This document shows positions 9,444-18,043 of a stretch of DNA of 64,000 nucleotides, one piece after another. A program made the position numbers and the translations under genes. This stretch comes from Ochrobactrum sp. Marseille-Q0166 (GTDB taxonomy: Bacteria > Pseudomonadota > Alphaproteobacteria > Rhizobiales > Rhizobiaceae), in the NCBI RefSeq assembly GCF_014397025.1, contig NZ_JACJUO010000002.1, positions 1,167,501-1,231,500 on the forward strand, in the 5' to 3' direction. Below the pieces are notes generated by a model. It searched no databases, was not told the DNA's origin, and worked only from the letters and a program-made list of their open reading frames with translations. Within the stretch, counting starts at the first letter, position 1. Each line of letters begins with the position of its first letter.

Positions 9444-9550
9444 ATATTCCACCGTTTAAGTTGAGTTTTCCGCTCCCCTTATGTATGGCAATAAGATGAG
9501 GTCAACGATCATCTTTTGTAACAATTCTAAATTTCAGAAAACGCAACTGA

Positions 9551-11035
9551 ATGGACAAAACAGCGATGGCTGGCAAGCATATGAAAACACAGAAAGAGGT
9601 TGAAAATGTTGACGGTGAAAGCCTGAAACTCGGTCAGCTTCGCTTGTTGATTGCGCTTGATGCACTTCTTGTGGAGGGCAGTGTCGGTGGAGCTGCAAAG
9701 CAGATGGGGTTGAGTATTGCCGCGATGAGCCGGTTACTCGGACAGATACGCAAAAAGTTTGACGATCCCATTTTTATTCGTTCAGGCCGCAACATGATTG
9801 CGACGCCAAAGGCAGAAGCATTACGTGGACGACTTCGCCGACTTGCAAACGAAGCGGAAGCGCTGATGAATTTTGATGGTCGCGATGCCACCCAAATTCC
9901 TGGCAAAAAAAAGCATGGTTGGGAGAGGGAAAGTGCCATCCTGGCAACGCCACCTCTTGGTATCAGGAAGGTTGTCGAGCTTGAGAACCACCCAACGCCC
10001 GAACAGCTCGCGGCGCAATTGGCCAATGTTCAGGATGAGAATGATCCCGCTCTCCGATTGGCAAAATACATCTCTATTATTGGTCGCAAGGTTGGTTATA
10101 CCCGACCGCTGGAAATGCATGAGGCGGAAGACGCTTTCACCACGATTTTTGCAGGGGAGGCTGATCCCATGCAAATCAGTGCTTTATTGCGACTTATTCA
10201 TTATAGAGGTGAAACTGCCACGGAGCTGGCGGGTATGGCGCGGGCTGCTCATCGTTATTATTCATTGGATTCGAAGATAAGGATGCCAGCTCTGGACTGG
10301 CCCGCATATCTCTCGCCCAACTCGCATCAGTCGCCATGGTTTATGCTGGCGGCAATTCTTGTTGCACGCGCTGGTTATCCCGTTGTCTTACATGGCAATT
10401 GCGGAATGGGAGAACTCTCGGGCAAGCTGGAGCTCGCTGCACAAGCGGTGAAAATCCCGATTGCGACTTCGCTGTCACTTGGACAAAGTGCTCTGGCTGC
10501 ACATGGTATTTGCTTTATGCCGCTGGCTGGATTTGCGCCGCAGGTCCACTCCTTGCTGGCTTTATATCCCCTGTTCAATTCGCGCTCTTCCATCAATAGT
10601 CTTGCCCATCTTCTTAACCCGATGGGGCTTTCAGCGTCATTTGTCGGCGTAACACAGCCCGCTTATCGCGAACTTCATCGTGATGCTGGAGCACTTCTGG
10701 AGTTGAAGTCCGTCTCGGCAGTTTCAACAAGCCGTGACGTTGCTGAACTGGCTCCCCATCACGCACACACAATTTACAGATGGCTTGGTGATCAGAAAAC
10801 AGAGGTTCATCTGCCCACCTTGTCAAAGGCCCCGATGGATCGCCATACGAGTCAAAGTACATTCGAATATTGGCTGGCAGTGTGGTCGGGGGCGGCGATC
10901 GATGAGCGCGCCGAATTGACCGTTATCGCGTCAACGGCATTGGCATTGATGACAGCGCTTGCCGCAGAGAATGACAGTTATGGCCATTTTTACAGGCAGG
11001 CTGAGGTGCTGTGGAAGTCACGTCATCAAAGCTGA
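9551..11035 (+). CDS. LysR-type HTH fused to TrpD2/YbiB-like phosphoribosyltransferase-fold protein
   Basis: A 494-aa two-part protein of unknown function. Residues about 25-95 form a LysR-style winged helix (GQLRLLIALDALL, VGGAAKQMGLS, RLLGQIRKKFDDPIFIR). From about 150 onward it resembles the anthranilate phosphoribosyltransferase fold: an all-alpha N-terminal part (PLEMHEAEDAFTTIFAGEADPMQISALL) and a core with VVLHGNCGM. The GTGGD loop needed for phosphoribosyl transfer in true TrpD is not evident, as in YbiB/TrpD2 proteins that bind nucleic acid. It is divergent from the siderophore operon. No LysR effector domain is present, so it is not a normal LysR regulator. Confidence 0.85.
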   Translation: MDKTAMAGKHMKTQKEVENVDGESLKLGQLRLLIALDALLVEGSVGGAAKQMGLSIAAMSRLLGQIRKKFDDPIFIRSGRNMIATPKAEALRGRLRRLANEAEALMNFDGRDATQIPGKKKHGWERESAILATPPLGIRKVVELENHPTPEQLAAQLANVQDENDPALRLAKYISIIGRKVGYTRPLEMHEAEDAFTTIFAGEADPMQISALLRLIHYRGETATELAGMARAAHRYYSLDSKIRMPALDWPAYLSPNSHQSPWFMLAAILVARAGYPVVLHGNCGMGELSGKLELAAQAVKIPIATSLSLGQSALAAHGICFMPLAGFAPQVHSLLALYPLFNSRSSINSLAHLLNPMGLSASFVGVTQPAYRELHRDAGALLELKSVSAVSTSRDVAELAPHHAHTIYRWLGDQKTEVHLPTLSKAPMDRHTSQSTFEYWLAVWSGAAIDERAELTVIASTALALMTALAAENDSYGHFYRQAEVLWKSRHQS

Positions 11036-11097
11036 TACGACCGCTCGTAAATCTACTCAGAGCCACCCAAGCACAGCGGGCGGCGCCTGAGTGAAGT

Positions 11098-11153
11098 AAC
11101 CTGTTCCTTGAAGGTGATGCTGGTGATGTTTTTACTCCGCCAAGGAACAGGTT
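11098..11153. repeat. 13-bp perfect inverted repeat with 30-base spacer
   Basis: AACCTGTTCCTTG at 11098-11110 is matched by its exact complement at 11141-11153. It lies alone between the TrpD2-like gene and the aldehyde dehydrogenase terminator. There is no T run on either side, so it is not an obvious terminator. It may be a structured RNA end or a small repeat element. Confidence 0.6.
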
Positions 11154-11218
11154 CGGGGGTAAGGAGATATCATCTGCCTATCAAGTGTTTTAAAATAGCT
11201 GGCAAAAATACCATAAAA

Positions 11219-11240
11219 AAACGCCGGAAAACCGGCGTTT
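11219..11240 (-). terminator. Intrinsic terminator of aldehyde dehydrogenase gene
   Basis: A 9-bp perfect stem (11219-11227 with 11232-11240) around a 4-base loop; on the minus strand the stem is followed by a long T run. Classic rho-independent terminator shape, 24 bases past the stop. Confidence 0.9.
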
Positions 11241-11263
11241 CAATTAAGTTAATTATAATGTAA

Positions 11264-12709
11264 TCAACCGCTTATAAGCTTTACTTCCATAAAGTCTTCA
11301 AGCCCCCACTTGCCGCCCTCACGACCATTGCCGGATTGCTTATATCCACCAAAAGGGCTGCCCGGTGCACGCGAGGTGCCGTTGATCTGGATCATGCCGG
11401 CGCGGAGCTTTCGCGCAACGCGTTTGGCACGTTCGGGGCTGCCGGTCTGAATATAGGCAGCAAGGCCATATGGCGTATCATTGGCGATGGCAATGGCCTC
11501 TTCTTCCGTGTCAAAAGGGATCATCGCGAGTACTGGGCCAAAGATTTCTTCGCGAGCAATAGTCATATCGTTGTCCACATCCGCGAAAATCGTCGGCTTG
11601 ACGAAGTCGCCTTCAGATATGCCATCGGGGCGTCCTGTGCCACCCGCAACCAGACGCGCGCCTTCATCGATTCCTTTCTGGATCAGTGCCTGCACCTTGT
11701 CGAATTGAATCGAAGACGATAGCGGGCCGATATGATCGCCATCTTTGGATGGATCATCGACAGTGGTCTTTGCGGCAGTCTTCTTGGCAAAATCAACAGC
11801 CTGCTCATAGATCGAACGCTCAACCAGCATACGCGTCGGAGCATTGCAGGACTGGCCGGTGTTCTCGAAGCAATGATTCACACCGCGCTCGATTGCCTTT
11901 TCCAGATCGCTGTCGGCAAAAACGATGTTGGGTGACTTCCCACCGAGTTCCAGAGAAACACGCTTGACGGTTGCAGCCGCAGCTCGCGAGACAGCGGTGC
12001 CTGCACGTGTTGAGCCGGTGAACGACATCATGTCGATATCCGGATGTTTTGACATCGCTTCGCCGACAACCGGACCTTCACCATTGACGAGATTGAACAC
12101 ACCTTTTGGCAAGCCAGCTTCATCGATGAATTCTGCAAAAAGCATGGCCGACATTGGCGCGATTTCGGATGGCTTGAGTATGACTGTGCATCCCACGGCA
12201 ATGGCAGGAATGACCTTGAGCGCAATCTGGTTCATTGGCCAGTTCCATGGTGTGATCAGCCCGCAAACACCGATAGGTTCATGCACAATGGCCTGATTAG
12301 GATACTTGGGTGATAGAATTTCTTCGAATTCAAAGTTCTCAAAGGCGGCAATGAAAGCTTTGGTATGCGACAGGCCCGCTGCAGCCTGAGATTCTCGCGC
12401 CAATTTGATCGGCGCACCCATCTCCTTGGAAATGGCCTGCGCCATTTCTTCAAGGCGACGCTCGTAGATTTCAACAACACGGCGTAGATACCCAATGCGT
12501 TCTTCGGCGGGCGTGTCGCTCCATGTCGGGAATGCCTTGCGTGCCGCTGCAACTGCCAGATCAATATCGGCCGCTGAGCCAGCGGAAATCACCGCGTAAG
12601 GTTTTTCATTGGCCGGATTGATAACTTCAATCGTCTTTGCTTCGAGCGGAGCGCGCCACGCGCCGTCAATGTAGAAATCTGTTTTCTGATCCAGATTTTT
12701 CTGAAGCAT
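11264..12709 (-). CDS. NAD(P)-dependent aldehyde dehydrogenase
   Basis: Soluble aldehyde dehydrogenase, 481 aa, oxidising an aldehyde to its acid. Visible are PWNWP (cofactor and substrate channel), FTGSTRAG, the general-base Glu in LELGGKSP, the nucleophile Cys in NTGQSCNAPTR, EEIFGPVL, and the C-terminal SPFGGYKQSGNGREGG. ATG 12709 is chosen because GGAGG stands eight bases upstream; the longer frame begins at TTG 12724. It is monocistronic with its own terminator. Its natural aldehyde is not predictable from the neighbours. Confidence 0.93.
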   Translation of the reverse strand: MLQKNLDQKTDFYIDGAWRAPLEAKTIEVINPANEKPYAVISAGSAADIDLAVAAARKAFPTWSDTPAEERIGYLRRVVEIYERRLEEMAQAISKEMGAPIKLARESQAAAGLSHTKAFIAAFENFEFEEILSPKYPNQAIVHEPIGVCGLITPWNWPMNQIALKVIPAIAVGCTVILKPSEIAPMSAMLFAEFIDEAGLPKGVFNLVNGEGPVVGEAMSKHPDIDMMSFTGSTRAGTAVSRAAAATVKRVSLELGGKSPNIVFADSDLEKAIERGVNHCFENTGQSCNAPTRMLVERSIYEQAVDFAKKTAAKTTVDDPSKDGDHIGPLSSSIQFDKVQALIQKGIDEGARLVAGGTGRPDGISEGDFVKPTIFADVDNDMTIAREEIFGPVLAMIPFDTEEEAIAIANDTPYGLAAYIQTGSPERAKRVARKLRAGMIQINGTSRAPGSPFGGYKQSGNGREGGKWGLEDFMEVKLISG

Positions 12710-12817
12710 GATGAAATCCTCCAATGCTTTGTTTTGAGTTTCCCGGTTCGCCGCGCAGACTACGCGTCCACTATGACAACGTCAAAACAGAACGATCAAT
12801 GGAAACATCAATTTTTC

Positions 12818-13222
12818 TTATTCGTTATCGTAAGCTTCAAACTCGACGCCAAGGGTTTCCAAACCTTCTTCAATATAGTCGCCAAGAAGCGGGATGCCGA
12901 GCAAATATTTCGCTTCCCTTCCATTGTGACGATCACTTGCCGTCGAAAGTGCATCATCCCATTCTTCAACACTGAAATCACCACGGCCTACCCATACCAA
13001 AGCAAGCAATTCAATCCGCTCATCTTCATTGAGAGAACGTATAGCTGCTACCAACTCTTTTCGGGTTGGGTTGGTGATAGAGGCATCCAGAATATCGATG
13101 TCGCCATCATCGGATGCATTGGAACCAGAATTCTCATCCACCGCCGGAACCTGCGCGTCATATTCACGGGCTTTTGCAATGATGAACTCTAAATTTTCAA
13201 TGTTATTGACCAACTCAACCAT
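12818..13222 (-). CDS. DUF3775 family protein
   Basis: 134-aa acidic cytoplasmic protein of unknown function. The N-terminal LEFIIAKAREYDAQVP and later LNEDERIELLALVWVGRGDF, with a final LLGDYIEEGLETLG, are the features by which I assign it to DUF3775, common in Alphaproteobacteria. GGAG lies nine bases before the ATG. It stands alone between the aldehyde dehydrogenase and a repeat-bearing spacer. Confidence 0.8.
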   Translation of the reverse strand: MVELVNNIENLEFIIAKAREYDAQVPAVDENSGSNASDDGDIDILDASITNPTRKELVAAIRSLNEDERIELLALVWVGRGDFSVEEWDDALSTASDRHNGREAKYLLGIPLLGDYIEEGLETLGVEFEAYDNE

Positions 13223-13320
13223 AGTTTGTGTCTCCGTAACGTCATTAATTATCGAACGCGGTGAAATGAGTTCTGGTTCCGTATTAATCGGCTTCTTAAA
13301 ATATTATTTCAATGCATTTT

Positions 13321-13363
13321 TTAGAGCGCGTTTTGATCTGGCAGATTTTCTGTTTTAACGCGC
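13321..13363. repeat. Brucellaceae-style palindromic repeat, copy A
   Basis: Intergenic palindrome with GCGCGTT at 13326-13332 and AACGCGC at 13357-13363, containing GATCTG-type cores. The stretch around it (13340-13375) shares a TGTTTTAA-GCATCTTT-TCTGG pattern with the region near 21455. The rest of the 268-base spacer (13223-13490) shows no gene. Confidence 0.55.
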
Positions 13364-13490
13364 ATCTTTTTCTGGGCCCGCATGGGTTTTTCACGCTTTT
13401 GGGGGGGCACTCAAGTATTTAGAGGCACTGCGGATATTGATTAGATTAGTTGAGAAATATTGATTTTGGTGGGTCTCTGTTTCTCGATGT

Positions 13491-14252
13491 TCAGATAGAA
13501 AAAAATGGGATGAGCCAATCGGCGACAAGCTTGATCGACAAACCAAACAGCGTGAGTTGCACCAGCAGGAAAAACGGCCCATCCGGCATGATACGCGTTA
13601 GCTTGGCTCCGACAAATGTGCCGATGATAGCAGCAGGGAGAAGCCAGAGGCCGAGGGACCAGTCGAGGTTGGAGAACTGTTGAAGCTGCCAGTAAGGGAT
13701 CAGCTTAACCGCGTTGACGATTGCAAAGAGAATGGTCGATGTGCCAGCAAAGACAAGTTTTTCAAGATGTTGGGGTAAGACATACATCTGAAATGGCGGT
13801 GCACCGGAATGGGAAACAAAACTTGTCAGGCCTGTTATAATCCCCCAGAAGGCGCCCCCGGGAATATCTGCTTTGCGGGCTTTACGGCGATATTTTGCAC
13901 CGACCCAGACATTAAAGCAGAAGAAGAGGCCGACAAGCCCGACAAGCATTCCAATGAATGTACTTGAAAGATGAGAGCTGAAAAACCAGCCAAGACCAAT
14001 GCCCACGATGGCCGCAGGGGTAAGTATCGCCAGATTTCGCTTCGAGAAGTGGTGGCGATAGAGGTAGAGGCCAAACATATCGCTAACGACGTAAATCGGC
14101 AGCAGAAGCGCGGCAGCCGTTACAGGTGAAATCACCAGAGCCATTAAAGGCACAGAAAGCGTGCCCACAGATGGCAAGCCACCCTTTGATAAGCCAACCA
14201 GAAAGGCTGCAATAACGGCTACTGTCATAAATAATGGGGTATGCTCAAGCAT
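13491..14252 (-). CDS. Sulfite exporter TauE/SafE family membrane protein
   Basis: 253-aa inner-membrane protein with about eight hydrophobic helices. The N-terminal FLVGLSKGGLPSVGTLSVPL and the mid-protein FVSHSGAPPFQMYVLP are typical TauE/SafE motifs. The family exports or imports sulfur compounds and organic acids; the substrate here is unknown. ATG 14252 has no strong ribosome site. Its neighbours (aminotransferase, DMT transporter) share orientation but not an evident pathway. Confidence 0.88.
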   Translation of the reverse strand: MLEHTPLFMTVAVIAAFLVGLSKGGLPSVGTLSVPLMALVISPVTAAALLLPIYVVSDMFGLYLYRHHFSKRNLAILTPAAIVGIGLGWFFSSHLSSTFIGMLVGLVGLFFCFNVWVGAKYRRKARKADIPGGAFWGIITGLTSFVSHSGAPPFQMYVLPQHLEKLVFAGTSTILFAIVNAVKLIPYWQLQQFSNLDWSLGLWLLPAAIIGTFVGAKLTRIMPDGPFFLLVQLTLFGLSIKLVADWLIPFFSI

Positions 14253-14301
14253 TCAGTCAGTAACCGTTATTGGGATCTAATGAGGGATAGAGCAGTTTTA
14301 C

Positions 14302-15156
14302 TCAGCCGTGTGCCCATTCCCAGTAAAGCGAACGTGCACGCTTTGTTACAGCCCCGTATTCGAGCTTGCGTTCGTCAAAGCCGATAATTGGAACAACTTT
14401 GCTTATGTTACCGGTAGAGAAGATTTCGTCTGCTTCACGAAAATCTTGAAGCGTGAGGGATGTTTCGTGAACACTTACGCCAGCTGTGCGCAGAAGTCCG
14501 ATCACTCGTTGCCGCGTGATGCCGTTCAGGAATGTACCGTTAGGAACCGGCGTGAAAACTTCTCCGCCACGAACCATGAAGACGTTTGAGGTTGCAGTTT
14601 CTGCGACATTACCCAGAACGTCTGTAACAAGCGCGTTATGAAAGCCCTTGGCCTTCGCTTCGCGCAGCATCCTGCCATTGTTTGGATAGAGACAGGCGGC
14701 TTTGGCATTGACAGGCATGACTTCGAGATAAGGGCGATGAAACGATGTCGTTGTAACCGTAAAGCCCTTCGGTTCCACCATCGGGATTTCTTCCAGGCAG
14801 AGCGCGAAATCTGTGGATTCCGGTGCTGGTGCAACTGTTGTGTTGTCGCCATCTTCAGCCCAATACATAGGGCGGATATAAACATCGGTTCCGGGAGCGA
14901 ATTTTTTGAGGCCTTCACGTGCGAGAGCTTCGATATCGCTGCCGCTAAGCGTGGGCGCCAAACCGAGAGCACGTGCTGAATCATTCGCACGCGCTGAATG
15001 CCTGTCAAGATCCGGGGTTACACCTTCAAACAGACGAGCACCGTCGAATACAAGAGAGCCGAGCCATGTTGCATGGGAGGCGGCGCCAAGAATACGCACA
15101 TCTCCTTCGTGCCAATCACCCTTGTAATATGTCCACATCGCCCGCTTCTCGGCCAT
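14302..15156 (-). CDS. ilvE: Branched-chain amino acid aminotransferase (class IV PLP enzyme)
   Basis: 284-aa PLP-dependent transaminase of fold type IV, interconverting branched-chain amino acids and 2-oxo acids. The N-terminal FDGARLFEG, the Lys in VNAKAACLYPNN, VTDVLGNVAETATSNVFMV and the phosphate-binding NGITRQRVI are all present. ATG 15156 is preferred over upstream in-frame ATGs because AAGGA precedes it at seven bases. Class IV also includes D-amino acid transaminases and 4-amino-4-deoxychorismate lyase, but the N-terminal motif favours IlvE. Confidence 0.85.
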   Translation of the reverse strand: MAEKRAMWTYYKGDWHEGDVRILGAASHATWLGSLVFDGARLFEGVTPDLDRHSARANDSARALGLAPTLSGSDIEALAREGLKKFAPGTDVYIRPMYWAEDGDNTTVAPAPESTDFALCLEEIPMVEPKGFTVTTTSFHRPYLEVMPVNAKAACLYPNNGRMLREAKAKGFHNALVTDVLGNVAETATSNVFMVRGGEVFTPVPNGTFLNGITRQRVIGLLRTAGVSVHETSLTLQDFREADEIFSTGNISKVVPIIGFDERKLEYGAVTKRARSLYWEWAHG

Positions 15157-15402
15157 TGTCGCATCCTTCATGAATTTCATTGTCGTGCCAAATCCCGCGC
15201 AAGATGCTCTCTCGATGTGTCGATGAAATAGCCGGCAGAAACCTGTGCGGGATATAAACGACGGCTCTTATAGCACGTCGTCCGAAACTGAAAACAAGTT
15301 TCATGATCGATGTAGACCGATAATTTTCAAACAGGCGAAGGGCTGGAGCATAAGTCCTGTCAGAGTGAAACGAGGATTGATAAGACTATGCCTAAAGTAA
15401 AA

Positions 15403-15451
15403 GGGTTTAGAGCGCGGATCTAAATCAAGCAGATCGAAACCCGCTCTAAAA
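15403..15451. repeat. Palindromic repeat, copy B, next to the DMT gene stop
   Basis: Nine-base arms TTTAGAGCG (15406-15414) and CGCTCTAAA (15442-15450) enclose a second short pairing GATCT...AGATC. It abuts the stop of the DMT transporter gene and on the minus strand is followed by CCCTTTT, so it may also end that transcript. The motif type recurs at 13321 and, more loosely, near 21445. Confidence 0.55.
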
Positions 15452-16360
15452 TTACTCTTCTTCGGCCAAAGCAGGAGATGGGTCAGAGGTCGCTACGGCT
15501 GCTGGTCCCGGAACACCCCGCTGACGCTCGCGCACAAAGGTGAAGAGACCCGAAATTGTGATCAGAACGATGCCAATCAGCATCGGCAGGTCGATGTGAT
15601 CATGAAAAACGAAGTAGCCGAACAAAATGGCCCAGATCATCTGGCTATATTGCGGAGAGGCGATTGCACTTGCAGGTGCACGCTGTGCGGCAAACATGAG
15701 CAAGATGTTTGCGAGTGCTGCAAGCAGGCCATAACCTGCAAGGTAGACCCATTGAACCGACGAAGGTGTCTCATAGCTTGGAACCATTAACAGGCCGCAG
15801 ATAAGGATCGGGCCGATAAGTCCGGCAGTATAAAGAGAGATACGCTTCTCCTGCTTGCCCATTGCGCGAAAAATCACAATGCTGAATGCGCCGCCAAGTC
15901 CACCGCAAAGCGCACCGAGATGGCCAATTGATAGTTCGCGGAAGCCTGGGCGCAACACCACGAGCACCCCAATAAAGCCGATAATAACTGCAGTCCAGCG
16001 ACGCCAACCAACCTGTTCCTTGAGAAAGAGAACAGAGAGAATTGTTACGAATGCTGGAAGCAGGAAGATCAGCGCAAATGCTTCAGCCATCGACAGGTGT
16101 GTAAAGGCCACGACGCTGCCGATGATGCCCATTGTGGCAGTGATTGTGCGAAGTAACCAAAGCTTTATATTTGTGGTTCGAAACATATCGAGCCACTGAT
16201 CTTCTGGTTTCTTGATGAATGGAATGGCAAGCAAGCCCAAAAATGCACCATAAAATGCGATTTCGTAGGGTGACAAAGTGCCGTCAAGAAACTTGACGCA
16301 GGCATCGCTTACAGCGAATGCAGCATAGGACGCAAACGCGAGGAAAATACCGTAAAGCAT
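15452..16360 (-). CDS. DMT superfamily (EamA) transporter
   Basis: 302-aa membrane protein with ten predicted hydrophobic helices in two EamA repeats, ending in a charged tail. Helix pairs such as LRTITATMGIIGSVVAFTHL and the LFLKEQVGWRRWTAVIIGFIGVLVVL stretch are typical. EamA proteins export metabolites or amino acids; no substrate can be assigned. GGA lies close upstream of ATG 16360. The promoter side contains a 12-bp palindrome TTAATCGATTAA at 16407-16418. Confidence 0.88.
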   Translation of the reverse strand: MLYGIFLAFASYAAFAVSDACVKFLDGTLSPYEIAFYGAFLGLLAIPFIKKPEDQWLDMFRTTNIKLWLLRTITATMGIIGSVVAFTHLSMAEAFALIFLLPAFVTILSVLFLKEQVGWRRWTAVIIGFIGVLVVLRPGFRELSIGHLGALCGGLGGAFSIVIFRAMGKQEKRISLYTAGLIGPILICGLLMVPSYETPSSVQWVYLAGYGLLAALANILLMFAAQRAPASAIASPQYSQMIWAILFGYFVFHDHIDLPMLIGIVLITISGLFTFVRERQRGVPGPAAVATSDPSPALAEEE

Positions 16361-16608
16361 GGTGATATCCGCAAGGGGCTAGAGATAAACTCCTCCGCCG
16401 TCCCGATTAATCGATTAAAGCCGGTTTGGCAAAAGGCAAATTCCTTAAAAATTAAAAATCAATTGCCGCTACCTCCTGTGACGTAGGCGATTGCGGCCTT
16501 TTCAAGGATGCGAGCTCTGCCGAAAACGCATGCCTCATTTGCAATCATATCCGTGGTGTAATTTTGTGCAAACGACTATTTAAAAGGCATCCAACGAGGA
16601 GAGAAGAA

Positions 16609-16746
16609 ATGAACATTCGTCAGAAATTCCAGCAATACGTTTCCCGTCGTCGCGCAATCCGTGAACTCGGTGCAATGGACGATCATCTTCTTGCCGATAT
16701 CGGCGTATCGCGTTCGCAGATTCAGAGCGCTGTTTTCGGTAAGTAA
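16609..16746 (+). CDS. DUF1127 small arginine-rich protein
   Basis: 45-aa basic protein with the DUF1127 signature: RRRAIRELGAMDDHLLADIGVSRSQI. The ribosome site GAGGAGA lies before ATG 16609; a longer frame to 16564 lacks one. Members in Rhodobacter and Agrobacterium are abundant, stress-linked and affect small-RNA turnover, which is family knowledge only. It is monocistronic with its own terminator. Confidence 0.88.
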   Translation: MNIRQKFQQYVSRRRAIRELGAMDDHLLADIGVSRSQIQSAVFGK

Positions 16747-16804
16747 TCACTGATGGTGTGGTTGATAAGTAATCGCCCTGAAAGTGAAACCTTTATAATG
16801 TAAC

Positions 16805-16834
16805 AAAGCGTCGGTGCTCCAGTCCCGGCGCTTT
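16805..16834 (+). terminator. Intrinsic terminator of DUF1127 gene
   Basis: Ten-base-pair stem with one wobble (16805-16814 with 16825-16834) and a T-rich tail TTTTGTTTT. It lies about 60 bases past the DUF1127 stop. Confidence 0.8.
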
Positions 16835-17010
16835 TGTTTTATGAATGTATTTGCGTATTCATTAGAATATAAAATTAACATTGTTTTCCATGAATTTCTG
16901 ATGAAATTAGTAATGTTTTTTGTCCCGACTTTGAGACGATTCACTTGTCGATTTGAGACATATCGCGCTTGTTAACTCTAAGTCATCTTGTATTATTTTT
17001 TTGCGGGGGC

Positions 17011-17065
17011 CGGCGATGAAGAGCGCCGTTTAGGTTTGTCAAGTTGATTACAACCTTCATCGCCG
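17011..17065. repeat. 11-bp inverted repeat with 33-base loop
   Basis: CGGCGATGAAG at 17011-17021 and its complement at 17055-17065. It lies in the 480-base gene-free stretch between the DUF1127 and DUF2938 genes. Shape (long loop, no T run) resembles the element at 11098-11153, but the loops differ in sequence. Function unknown. Confidence 0.5.
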
Positions 17066-17174
17066 CCAAGCTGACTGGTTTCATTCCGTAAATATGTTCT
17101 AAGCATGTTATATGTGATATTAATGCAAGTAATGTGTTGAGGGGGCAATTTCCCGATAGATTATTAGATCTTGC

Positions 17175-17212
17175 GTATTGGGTAGCCACAAGGTTATGTG
17201 GCTACCCAATAC
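17175..17212 (+). terminator. 16-bp perfect hairpin directly before the DUF2938 ribosome site
   Basis: GTATTGGGTAGCCACA (17175-17190) pairs perfectly with 17197-17212 around the loop AGGTTA, followed by TTTT. The next bases, AGGA at 17217-17220, are the ribosome site of the gene starting at 17228. An intrinsic terminator this close to a start codon suggests attenuation or blocking of read-through into the gene. Confidence 0.75.
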
Positions 17213-17227
17213 TTTTAGGATCTGTAA

Positions 17228-17716
17228 ATGCTTGAGCTTATGATTAAGGGAATTGCGATTGGAATCGGCGCAACTGTTGTGATGGACGTGTGGGCTATGG
17301 TTTTTGCTCGCTTCCCGGGACAATCCCGCCCTAATTGGGGTCTTGTAGGGCGCTGGTTCTGGCATTTACGCCACGGACAGATTTGTCACGACGATATTTC
17401 AAAATCTCCGGCCTTTAGCCACGAAGTGGCGCTGGGATGGCTCGGACATTATGTCGTTGGCGTGCTTTATGGTATAATTTTTGCCATGTATGGCGGCAGT
17501 GCCTGGTTTGCGAATCCACTATTCCTTCCTGCATGGATTTTCGGTATTTTGACTGTCGCTGCAGGCTGGTTCCTTTTGCAGCCAGGATTAGGAATCCGTT
17601 GGGCGGCATCGCGTTTGCCAAATGCCAACAATGTTCGTATTCTTAACGTTGTGGCACACACATTTTTCGCGTTGGGCATGTACGCAACAGGAATTTTGCT
17701 AAAAAACATAGCTTGA
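17228..17716 (+). CDS. DUF2938 family membrane protein
   Basis: 162-aa protein with four predicted membrane helices. The N-terminal GIGATVVMDVWAMVFARFPG, the central GWLGHYVVGVLYGIIFA and C-terminal NVRILNVVAHTFFALGMYATG fit DUF2938. AGGA lies seven bases before the ATG. The gene is boxed between two hairpins sharing GGTAGC/GCTACC arms. Function unknown. Confidence 0.85.
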   Translation: MLELMIKGIAIGIGATVVMDVWAMVFARFPGQSRPNWGLVGRWFWHLRHGQICHDDISKSPAFSHEVALGWLGHYVVGVLYGIIFAMYGGSAWFANPLFLPAWIFGILTVAAGWFLLQPGLGIRWAASRLPNANNVRILNVVAHTFFALGMYATGILLKNIA

Positions 17717-17728
17717 TCATGTAGATAG

Positions 17729-17761
17729 AATGGTAGCGTGTAATTTTAGGTGGCTACCATT
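17729..17761 (+). terminator. Terminator of DUF2938 gene
   Basis: AATGGTAGC at 17729-17737 pairs with GCTACCATT at 17753-17761, followed by TTTT. The downstream arm context TGGCTACC also occurs in the hairpin before the gene. The rest of the 327-base spacer up to 18044 holds no evident gene or purine riboswitch. Confidence 0.75.
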
Positions 17762-18043
17762 TTTGAAGCTCTTTCAAAAATTAAAGCCTGAATAGGCATC
17801 TGGCGTTGGCGTCAAAGTCGAGCCAAACTAAATCACGTTAATAAACAGGCATTCTTGCGGCAGAACTGTGTTTTTGATCGCGTTGGGTGTATGGGGAACA
17901 AATCCGCTCGCGTAAACGCGTCTGCGGCTAACAAATACGGCAATCGCAACAGATTGCACCAATATCAATCGGCTGGTTACATGCGGTAGCACTTGGCTGT
18001 CCATTGGTGCATTTCGATGTGCGCTTTTTGCCCTGGAGGGATC

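Noticed and set aside
9453..9550. Cobalamin riboswitch before the TonB receptor
   Set aside because: Too short, and no B12-box-like string is present; the receptor type also points to siderophores.
17762..18043. Purine riboswitch upstream of the purine permease
   Set aside because: The conserved junction and loop strings of purine riboswitches are not present in this spacer.
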